Position numbers and translations under genes: made by a program | Notes under the pieces: generated by a model | Told to the model about the DNA's origin: nothing | What the model saw: only the letters and a program-made list of their open reading frames with translations | The model's database searches: none | Part shown: positions 44,182 through 53,022 of the stretch, one piece after another | How positions within the stretch are numbered: the first letter of the stretch is position 1 | How the letters are laid out: every line of letters starts with the position of its first letter | From: Plantago elongata | Lineage: Eukaryota; Streptophyta; Magnoliopsida; Lamiales; Plantaginaceae | Length of the DNA stretch: 53,022 nt | Direction of reading: 5' to 3' | Assembly: GCA_036897095.1 (NCBI GenBank) | Contig: JAYMSP010000417.1 | Span: forward strand, 1 to 53,022

Positions 44182-45200
44182 TACATCATGATAATATGTT
44201 TATTTTTGCATGGTTAATTAGTCTAGTATCCTTAGGCATCATGATGCATATTCACGTGTTTATTCTTATGTCATCACTTAGACTAACATGAAAGTTGTCC
44301 AGTGACTGATATGACTTAAAAGTCATATGATTTGGGAAAGCTTAATGAGGGGAGAAATCATCTCTGGAATATTAGTCTTTAAATTAAAGGAGACTAAGTA
44401 TGATGCCGGCGAACATAGATTAAACGAGAAAAGTTCTTGAGGAACTGAGGTTTCATTTATGTGAACCTATATAAACAAGTGAAGTATGTAATATGATTCT
44501 CCTGACTCATGAATAGTATTACTAGTTACACTACACTGATGTTAGCTCAACTTGAAGTTTTGAGCAAGAGATCAATTATTACAAGGAGTATTATCACTAT
44601 CTTTGTGACATGTATGGTCCAGAAGTACTACAATGAATTGAGCTATAGAGAGCTACAATGATCCTTGCTATACCTCCTAAAGAAGGTACATGAGTTAATG
44701 ACAATCAAGCAATAATGACTATTTTTGCGTATTCCATGAGAAATAGTTACACTCTTTTTTCCTTCCTAAGTTTTTATCCCAATGGATTTTTCCTAGGGGG
44801 TTTTTAACGAGGCAACATTATAAGCGCATATATTTTCATGATTGGGAAACTATTTAGTAGTGATAGGACCTATGGAATTGTTGAATACCTTTACAATATT
44901 ATGGAGTGAATTTATGGAGCATTGAAAAAGATAAGGCGTATATTACAAAAGTTCTCCGCAATTATCTATGAGATGAAGATTTCATCGAAATACAACATAA
45001 CTGAAGATATTCTCAACCGCATCACATTCGATATCATCATTCGAGAAGCTGGTTTGGAAGATTGGATCTGCAACAGTTCAAAGAAGTACAATGATGCATA
45101 AATTAGGAGAGTTGGAGACGCAATGCATTCTTTTTCCCTTGACTAGTTTTCTATCCCATTGAGTTTTTCTTAGCAATGTTTTTAACAAGGCAGTATCTCT

Positions 45201-46140
45201 CGGATACTAACTATCACTATTTCATATCTATAATCCCGATGATTTTATTTTCGAAGAATCTCGACGCTGTAGAAGTGACTTATTTGTTAATATTAATCCT
45301 TACTAGCTATCACCGAACTTCCTGGAGAGAATTGATCTTATTCCAATTGTACCCCATAAAAGAGTAAATGAATTCCAATTAAAGAGACAAGAAAAGAATA
45401 ATTCCTTGTAGTATATATATTAATATTTTATACATTTTTATACATAAGGACAAGAATGATAATGATAGGTGGTGACATAAAATAAAAGTCTAGGAGCTAA
45501 GTTGCCAAATTAGGAATTAAAAAGTGACATCTCATTTTTTTTAAATAAAGCCTGAGATAAATAATAGCGCTTATCGAAATAAGTAAATTACATGGAAAAA
45601 TATCTTGATTAACCTTTTGATATCATCATATCAACCAATATTAACCTAGGGTGATATTATGGTATAGTTTATTTTTAATAATAAATAGAAAGAGAAGGAG
45701 AATATGGATTTATTCATTTTCAAATTGTATACCTCAAAGCAGAACCAATATATAACACAATAAATGGTTGTTCCCAATAATCTTTGCGGTGGCATGTGGT
45801 CACCCTCCACACATACAAAAGGTTTATCATTCTACAAAAATAATTTCACATGTTAAGATTGTATTTTAACCACGCAGTGGTATGTGTCGCATCACCAAAT
45901 GCACAAAATTATTATTTTACAAACATAATTTCAACCACCCTCCCCCCCAAAAAAAAAAATCCCACGAGCCCTTAATTTATATATGAAGAAAGTAGAGCGA
46001 AGGTCGAAGATCAAAGAAAGTTTCACACATAGAGGGTACCAGATCCCGTCTCCCCTCACCGAGAAAAGGAAAAAATATAATTTTTAGCTACTTAATCATA
46101 AAATATTGCGATCGGGTCTTGTTTAGAATATATTTACATA
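45201..46140. other. AT-rich repeat-derived DNA
   Basis: No gene is supported. Two diverged copies of a GGTGGCATGTGGTCACC / AGTGGTATGTGTCGCATCACC segment (about 45789 and 45878) suggest another short duplicated repeat. Confidence 0.4.
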
Positions 46141-46177
46141 TAATGTGGTTTACCATTTGTTTAGTTTCCCAATTTCT

Positions 46178-47400
46178 AACTATCTCATCGTTAGAGTTGA
46201 GTTGGGTATCAAAGAAGAAACTACCACAGCCGTAGAGTGCAAATTCTACTTCAAATTAAATTCTCAAGTTTAAACTATCTTGTTTTTATAGTCGAGTTAC
46301 CATTCGAATTGAGTTTCCAAGTTGAAATTATTTCATCCTTAATTTTCATTTAGCCTTATAATTTAGTTACTAATTTTGATTTATCCTACTCTAGAGTGTT
46401 TCATCATAATGTGGTTTACTCTTGAAGTAGAATTCATAATTGAAATTATCTCATCATTGTGCTAGATAATGGGTTGGACTTACGAATATAGTTACCAACT
46501 TGAAATTATTCCATCCAAGAATTGAGTTTGACCACCAAATTGATTTCTAAATTTCAAATTATCCCATTCATAAAATTTAGTTACCTTTCGAATTAAATAC
46601 TCAAATTACAATTACCATTGAATTTTCATGATTTTAAATGTCACATTTACAAATTTGGTTTACCAGATTGAGTTTGTAAGTAAGAGTTATCCGATTGTTA
46701 GGTTACTTATTAGATAATGTAGTTTGCACTGCTAATTTAAGTTCTCAAATTCATATATAAATCATTTCTAAAGTTATTTACCCTTTAGATTTGAATTCTC
46801 AAGTTGAAAAATTAACATCATTAATCTATTTTCTCAAATAATATAGTTTATGGGATATTCAGAGTTGAGATTATCCTTCGAATTAGTCTCGGAAAAGGAG
46901 GTACCCCTTTATGAAGTATAGTTCATATATAGTGCATGGTCTAATCTACTATATAGTTCTCAAATTGTATTATCCCAAATTTTAAGTTTGTTTTTCTTTC
47001 AACTGAGTTCTCTTATATTAAATTAAGCCTTTTTCCTAATATTACATTGCTTATTTAAATACTACATTTGAATTATAATAAATGATAAATATTTTAGTTA
47101 ATGATTCAGTGATGATAAATAAGACTTTAAGTTCGAAAAAAATCATGCGCAATAGAGGCTCGATCCAATCACCACATGATTGGACCTATAGCTCCCATAC
47201 CACCTGACCACCTTATGACTTCCACATTAAAATAACTTTTCAAGTTTCAACTATCTCAGTTATTGAGTTTAGTTTACCATTCGAATTGAGTTTACAGTTT
47301 GTAATTGTCTAATTATGGAGTTGGTTTCCCGCTCAATTGATTATTATTTTTTGTTAGATTATTAATTTAGTTTATGAATTGGAATTATATCTCATTCTTG
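46178..47400. repeat. Diffuse tandem-repeat field, 50-95-bp spacing
   Basis: The motif GAAATTATCTCATC, followed by a variable stretch and GAGTTACCATTCGAATTGAG and TTCTCAAGTT, recurs at irregular 50-95 bp spacing (near 46178, 46323, 46445, 46503, 46555, 46687, 46867, 47240, 47380). It is strongly diverged and non-coding. Confidence 0.65.
47135..47228 (-). mobile_element. tRNA-derived SINE copy
   Basis: The minus strand reads AAGGTGGTCAGGTGGTATGG (A box) and about 35 nt later GATTGGATCGAGCCTC (B box), followed by CGCATGATTTTTTTCG. It sits inside the diffuse repeat field. Confidence 0.65.
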
Positions 47401-48155
47401 AAGTTCAATTTTCTAATTAAAATTGAGTTCCTAAATTTATTGTGAGCTTAACCTTTTTTATTTTTACTCTATCAATTTCGTTAAATTTCCATAATATTTG
47501 ACATTATGCTCCTTACTCCTTTTTTTTAACATTGCAGTATACATTTTCACACTCTTACCAAATAGAAGCATATTGCAGTATACATTCTTTATGAGTTAGA
47601 AACTCTAACCAAATGGGAGCATCTTCCATGGAACCGCTGAAGATGATCATAATAATTAAAGATAATGTGTAATTGAACATCTAAATGAATCGAGAAATGG
47701 AATTCAAATCGTTAAAAATGACTTTACGGGCCTTAAATTCGAAATGAGATTTCACTCCAATTGGAATATAACTTGGTAGGTTCCCAAAAACACTCTAGAG
47801 GGTTGCATGTTTCCCCCGACATCCAACATATAAAACTTACTACTTATGTGCTTTGTTTCGTTTCAATCTGTTTTTGCTCCTTAGATTTCCTTTTTTTTTT
47901 TTTCCGCCCTTAATATATAAGTTGTTGTGTTTCTCGCACCCAATTTATTTTCCTTTTTTTCAAATTTTTAAAGGACTAATTGGTATAGAATTTGAGTGGT
48001 CTTTTTCAATTAAAATTAATTTTTCTACAAAATATTTAATTTGAGTGGGAAGATGACCGCTCTAGCGGTATAACAAACAAGTCCTTATTATTCATAAACT
48101 TTAACCGGAAGTGTTGGTGTTGACGTGCTAGAGTCTATTAATTAAAATAACTTGA

Positions 48156-48199
<44 letters not shown>

Positions 48200-48868
48200 T
48201 AATATTATAATTTTCAATAATAAACTTTAAAAGTGTTATTTCACTTTCACAATTTATTTAGCGCTAATTGTTGATTCTCTAGCGAACGACTACCAAGAAA
48301 CGGTATTGTTTTATTAAAGTTTTATTCCCCTTGTTAAAAAAATGACATTCACCTTGTTAAAGTGTCATTCACTTTTGTAATTTGATTAACACTTCTTTTG
48401 TATTAATTCTCTAGCAATCGGCTATTGCAAAATGATAATTTAATTTTTCTCCGCACACAACTTCAAACCACACGCAACACCCCTTCGTCCATCCCAGTAT
48501 TATTTCTGCATGAACCGTTGTGTGTGTTCGAATCAGATTCCGACTCACCTGCACCTTATCGTTGTATGTATAACGTATACGTATATCACACCAGTATTTT
48601 CGGTAAAATCCATATCCATGATTGAAACAATAACATCTTCCAATCTCTTTTAATTCCTTTAAAAAGATTGTATCTTTACATGAGGCTAACTTTGTATAAT
48701 CTCTCTCTCATTCAATTTAGTGTTATGCTAAACATGTAGAAACTATCTGAACTCTTGGCCATGTATCTTATTCTTTCAAGACGTTATTAATACTTACTTC
48801 CTCCACCCAAAACAAACTTCTCTTAATTATTGTCAACAAAATAGGACTAATTTTGTAATCCAATATAA
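47401..48868. other. AT-rich intergenic DNA
   Basis: No gene is supported. Contains the (AT)n tract at 48162-48195. Confidence 0.4.
48162..48195. repeat. (AT)n microsatellite
   Basis: About 17 uninterrupted AT units. Confidence 0.95.
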
Positions 48869-50591
48869 GACCAGCCCGAACGGCGCTGGAATGCCACGCC
48901 GCCTTGTATGTGTCACGCCGTTGCATGGCAACAGCCAACTTAATTTTTTTTAAATTCGAATTATATTCATTTTAAAATGGTAATATTTTAAAAAATACGA
49001 AAAAAATAATACACCAACGGCTATGTTTTTTAAGATCTATAAAATGAGACCAAACTTGATATATTTTACTTCATCCCAACTCCAACTCCTCTTTCTTTCT
49101 TAATTAAACTCAAATAACTCTCTTCTCCCAAAACACCTTTTCCACTTTCATTATCCGGCGAATTTTCCGGCGAGATGGACATTGAGTATTTGCAGTGGTG
49201 CAAGAAAACAAACCCCACAAATACAATGAGTACATGCAAGCTCACTACAACAACACGATTTTTCCACCCCACCCGAGTCCCCAAACGAGTGACTTTCGGC
49301 CTTTGTTTCAAGAACCCTACACTCAAAATTACCAATCTCCATCCTCCCAAACACCAATGTTTTCACAAACATTGAAAGTAGAGGAGGTCGTGTTTGAGAC
49401 GCAGCCGGAAAAACAATCAATCCGGAGGTGTGGGAAAGCCAAAGCCATCGAAGGAGCGGCAACCAACACAGCAACCTCACGGAACAACCCGTACAACGAG
49501 AGTGAGGATATTGGGCTCATCTCAGCCTACATGGAGGTTAGTCAGAATGCTATTGTTGGAACGGATCAGAAGTACGACAAATTGTTCCGTCTTTTTGCGG
49601 AGAAGTACGAGGATATCAAGAGGGCAAGAATGATGACCGGGATGGATAAATTCCGGTCTCATGATTCACTTCGTGGAAGATGGGGCGGCTAAGAGATGAC
49701 ATAAATTATTGGATGATTTGTGTGGAGCGTGCTACTGTCATGGTCAACAATCGGTGTGGCTACATCGAGGAAGATGTGCGGAACGCTGCCCAAGAACTGT
49801 ACAGGGAGAAATCGAAGAACCACAACTCATTCACGGCGTTCAAACAGTGGGATGCCATGAAGGCATACCTAGAGTGGGAATTGAAGATGAACTTGGAGGA
49901 AACCATGAAGAAGTATGTACCAATTGGGGAGGATGGGTTTGAGGGTGACGATGTTGATGTAGGTGATCAACCGATGGAAACAGGAGGTGCAGGTGGCAGT
50001 AGCGGAAGTAAGCAGAATCGGGGTTATGATAGTGCGGCAAGTATCAAACGTCTCATTGGTCGTGAGAAGGCCAAGAAGTTGGCTAAGAATGCCACTTCCG
50101 GTAACTCTTCCATGGATGCCTTCAGCGAGGGAATAACCGGCTTCAGTGGGAATTATCCCCAATTCCTTGAAGTTGAAAAATAAAAGTTGCAGCTTGCTCG
50201 CGAGAACATGGAGCGTAAGGCAAAGGCGAAGATGATGGACACGTATTTGGCACTTGTGGAAAACTACGCCAACTTGCCCGACGAGGCCAAAGCACACGTA
50301 GATGCACTTGGCAAACAACTGTTTGGATCGGGCTAATGGCGAAGGATCGCTTATGTAGTGTGTCGAGTTTGTGTTTTTTTACATTCCGCAGTTTCTTTGT
50401 ATTTTACTTTCCGTCGTGTGGCTAGTTTGTAATTTACTTTCGTAGCGTGCCTAGTTTGTAATTTTGAATTTTGAATTTGAATTTTGAAATTTGAAATTTG
50501 AATTTAAAAAAAAAAAAGTGACATTCACGATGTGACGACGATGCGTCACCACACGACGACGCGTCGTCGTCCGTCACCATTGGAGATGGTC
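48869..50591 (+). mobile_element. PIF/Harbinger element, 1.7 kb, TAA target duplication
   Basis: Ends are GACCAGCCCGAACGG (left) and the complement of GACCATCTCCAATGG (right), flanked on both sides by TAA (48866-48868 and 50592-50594), the 3-bp duplication typical of Harbinger elements. It carries only the Myb-like ORF, so it depends on a transposase supplied elsewhere. Confidence 0.8.
49183..50336 (+). pseudogene. Harbinger Myb/trihelix-like DNA-binding ORF, nearly intact
   Basis: Reads MDIEYLQWC, shifts frame to HKYNEYMQAHYNN, continues NPYNESEDIGLISAYMEVSQ and KYDKLFRLFAEKYEDIKRAR to SLRGRWGG, shifts again to LRDDINYWMICVERATVMVN, QELYREKSKNHNSFTAFKQW and RLIGREKAKKLAKNATSG, meets one stop at 50181-50183, and ends LPDEAKAHVDALGKQLFG. 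This is the trihelix/Myb-like protein with C-terminal coiled-coil encoded by plant Harbinger elements, which binds the element ends and helps the transposase enter the nucleus. Two frameshifts and one stop make this copy inactive, though the damage is light. Confidence 0.8.
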
Positions 50592-50594
50592 TAA

Positions 50595-52084
50595 TCTTAT
50601 CTTCAAAGGTAGCGGGTCATTTAGCAAAGAACCACGGTAGACATTCACCTTGGGACAGGGGCCGGCAGACCTACGCTTGGATGCTTGAGCCACACACGTT
50701 TTTTTCACTTTTTTGTCATATATTAGTACTTTTATCAAATAATTTCATTTTAATTTCAACTTTTATAATATAATAGATAGTTAAGTTTCAAGTTTATGAA
50801 GTATTTTAACTTTTAATTTGTAGAAATTAAATTTATGGTGATATCAGATGGTATAATTTTGTTTGAATAATGTATATTTTTAAATAAATTTATACCGTTT
50901 ATGATTAGTCACATGTTATTTTAATTTCTGATTTCGTCCCTATTTTGGGAGATCCTGCTAAGACTAACATCTCGACTGGACTATAAATTTGATACACAAT
51001 TAACAAAATATTGTCACTCCGAGTTTATAACACGGTATAATCCATCCAGTGCCCGGTAAGCATGAGATTGAATTTCAAAACATGAGATTGAATTTCAAAA
51101 CAATTTGAAGGTCGAATCCATTTAATAGTCGAGGCACCTTTACTGGCCTTCTAATGCATGGATTCTTGATCATTGAATTACACAATGAATGTAGAATGTA
51201 CTTGGGAAAAAAAAACCTTAGTTTTTCTTTTAAATAATCACTATCTTTTTTTTTTTTTAGAAATGACAGAGGGATAAATTGAACTCCTGAACTATTAGTT
51301 GAAGTTGAAGCGTCTTACTCACTGAACTGTGCTTTGTTGTCTAGATAATCACAATCGACTATCAATAAAACTAAAACTGTAATATGCTAATTGAGTATGA
51401 AGGACACCAAATATCCATGACATGCCAATCTAGCAATAAGATTCGATGATGTTAATTGTTATGTCAAGAAGATTCATGATCATGCACCAACATTTAACAT
51501 CTCCGTGATTTGTGTTCCATGAATCCACGTATGGATGATTCCCGTGTTCACTTTTTCTTTTCCCTCTTGTGTGTGTGTAACCCAACAATATGGTTGTGGT
51601 CGAATTTATAGTGTTTTCATTGGTCTAATAATGCTAATTTATTGATCATATCCTTAAATCACTTATCGTCAAAGAGACTCAAAGATTGAAAATTGATTGA
51701 ATTGTAGGCTTGCGATTGATCACTATATAAAAGTATTATAAAACCAAATTAAATATGGTGTGGTAATGATTGTAAGTTTTGTAACCGTTTCCAAGTAAGT
51801 CAATTGTCAAAAAAAAAATGAATTAGGAATGAAATGAACTCTTTACCTTGGATTGATAGATAAATAATCAAGTGAGATCTTTCCATTTTATTACATGTCC
51901 ACATCTAATTGGAGCTAATTAGCATAGTCCTAGTCTAGTTAGAGTTAAGATATAATACTTATTTGACATGCTTGTTGTATGCTCTAGTCATAATTGCTTG
52001 GTAGCCGAGGGTTCTTGCTAGAGCAGTGCTTCTTCTGGACTCCAACATGTTCAAATCATATATTCTTTTCGTGTGATTGTCTGA
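50595..52084. other. AT-rich intergenic DNA with short repeats
   Basis: Contains a 21-bp tandem duplication (AACATGAGATTGAATTTCAA, about 51060-51101), one SINE, and no supported gene. Confidence 0.45.
51246..51341 (-). mobile_element. tRNA-derived SINE copy
   Basis: The minus strand reads GCACAGTTCAGTGAGTAAGA (A box), ACGCTTCAACTTCAACTAAT, then GGAGTTCAATTTATCC (B box), and ends in a poly-A tail (T-run 51246-51259 on +). The shared CGCTTCAACT core links it to the copy at 40555-40640. Confidence 0.75.
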
Positions 52085-52096
52085 AGGAGTATATCC

Positions 52097-53022
52097 TTAG
52101 ATCTTGAGGGTATTAACCGCTATCTCTGCTGGTATCACGGCTTCAGAGCCATATACCATACTGAAGGGTGTTTCACATGTAGCAGTTCGGGCCGTGGTAC
52201 GGTCCCATAACACTCCGTCGAATTCTTCAACCCAATCAGTCCTTAGTTCCAGCCTCTTTTTCAAGTTATATAAAATGGAGTGATTGGATACTTCTGCCTG
52301 CCCATTGACTTGAGGATAACCAACATAGGCGAAGCGTTGTTCAATTCCCGTTGTTTCACACCACTCCTTAAGCGTGTGCCCTTTAAATTGTGATCCGTTA
52401 TCTGCCACCAATACCCTTTGGTAAGCCAAAAAGGCAAGTGATTTTCCAAATGAACCTCATTACTTCTGTTTCTTTGATGTTAGTGATTGCCTTCGCTTCT
52501 ACCCATTTGGTGAAGTATTTTGTTGCTACCATGAGGTGCGTCTTGGAACCTGCTTCGATCAATTTAGGTAATGGTCCTACAATATCTAATCCCCATTGAT
52601 CAAAAGGACAAGGATTGTAGAAGGAACCATTGGAATGGTAGGCTGATGTGGTATCCTGGCAAACCTTTGACAATCCTCACAAGTCCATGAAAATCTACTT
52701 GCTTCAATCTGCATTTGTGGCCAATAGTAGCCATTCCTCTGGATTTTTTGGGCTAGTGCTCGTCCTCCTGAGTGATTTCCGCAACTTCACAAGTGAATTT
52801 CTTGCAATATTGTGTATGCTTCAGTAGGATTCAGGCATCTAAAATGCATCCCATCATAAGATTTTTTGTACAAGTATTCTCCTCGTAGGAAATAACGTGG
52901 TGCCCTCCGTTGAACTCTTCTAGCTTCCTGGAGATCTGATAGTAAGATGTCATCTTTCAAATAATTGACTATATCGGTCATCCATGTGGTCCCATTAGTC
53001 AACACTCCAATATCCAACCTTG
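52097..53022 (-). pseudogene. Ty3/Gypsy polyprotein fragment: RNase H tail and integrase
   Basis: Minus-strand blocks in order: WMTDIVNYLKDDILLSDLQE and RRAPRYFLRGEYLYKKS (linker after RNase H, 52850-53000); a zinc finger with NHSGGRALAQKIQRNGYYWP and TCEDCQRFARIP (about 52640-52790); the DDE core with DQWGLDIVGPLP, VLVADNGSQFKG and NGQAEVSNHSILYN, so the three catalytic acids are still encoded; and MVYGSEAVIPAEIAV (about 52110-52150). A stop after EIHL and a frameshift near 52400 break it. The style fits the non-chromodomain Tat/Athila-like Gypsy group. It continues beyond the right edge. Confidence 0.88.

Larger units (their letters stand above)
42380..45200 (+). pseudogene. Ty1/Copia-like retroelement remnants
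   Basis: Highly decayed. Recognisable pieces: VWHERLPIPYQRL (about 42395-42435), like the pre-integrase LWHxRLGHP block; a FPSLGGVG-like patch near 43156; and, twice, the polypyrimidine-bounded motif CTTTTTTCCTTCCTAAG, CCCAATGGATTTTTCCTAGG and GTTTTTAACGAGGCA (44756-44830, repeated at 45127-45195) that precedes 3' LTRs of many plant Copia elements. No frame stays open. A TRIM element is nested at 43617-44181. Confidence 0.5.

Noticed and set aside
48162..48195. AT run as replication origin or matrix-attachment site
   Set aside because: A plain (AT)n microsatellite; nothing in the sequence supports a specific function.
49066..49520. Minus-strand frames of 63-109 codons over the Harbinger ORF
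   Set aside because: Antisense shadows of the Myb-like ORF.

Overview
This window is nuclear DNA of a flowering plant, almost certainly a eudicot. The genes have canonical GT-AG introns and rare AT-AC introns, belong to plant-specific families (NAC, MADS Mgamma, QWRF/augmin, plant NHX), and lie in AT-rich intergenic DNA full of nested, degenerate transposons (Ty3/Gypsy, Ty1/Copia, TRIM, PIF/Harbinger, MULE-like, CACTA-like, Helitron, tRNA-derived SINEs). I see no bacterial or organellar features. The species cannot be fixed from the sequence.

Left gene cluster (1-11,000): the 3' end of a WD40-repeat gene (+), then two genes on the minus strand. These are a six-exon EDE1/augmin-8-like QWRF gene and a 22-exon endosomal Na+(K+)/H+ antiporter of the NHX5/NHX6 type. 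I rebuilt both exon by exon; all junctions keep frame and give proteins of 479 and 519 residues. The antiporter gene has two clear U12-type AT-AC introns and a possible third U12 intron.

First repeat block (11,000-20,300): a 33-bp-arm hairpin, a broken Helitron helicase (-), an NLR disease-resistance pseudogene (+) split by a CACTA-like end and by a MULE-like element with a 9-bp target duplication, a Gypsy chromovirus 3' fragment with chromodomain (+), and a 1-kb inverted-repeat element whose arms carry a duplicated 91-bp module. A single-exon AGL80-like type I MADS gene (-) follows at 20,350-21,213.

Central genes (23,200-35,500): an NAC082-like transcription factor gene (+) has a TATA box, a long leader intron made largely of a degenerate tandem repeat, a 37-codon upstream ORF, five coding exons, and six tandem 11-residue repeats in its C-terminal half. 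A two-exon BTB/POZ gene (+) follows, with a small MITE just after its stop codon.

Right repeat block (35,600-53,022): a 1-kb MULE-like inverted-repeat element with clustered small palindromes, two TRIM retrotransposons with recognisable LTR, PBS and PPT, two PIF/Harbinger elements (one with convergent ORF remnants, one with a Myb-like ORF and TAA target duplication), Copia remnants, several tRNA-derived SINEs, two diffuse tandem-repeat fields, and a Gypsy integrase fragment (-) that runs off the right edge. Nothing here looks like a plant host gene.

The items most worth following up are the NAC uORF with its repeat-built leader intron, the paired AT-AC introns of the antiporter, the young-looking 11-residue repeat in the NAC protein, and the hairpins and inverted-repeat elements that could yield small RNAs.
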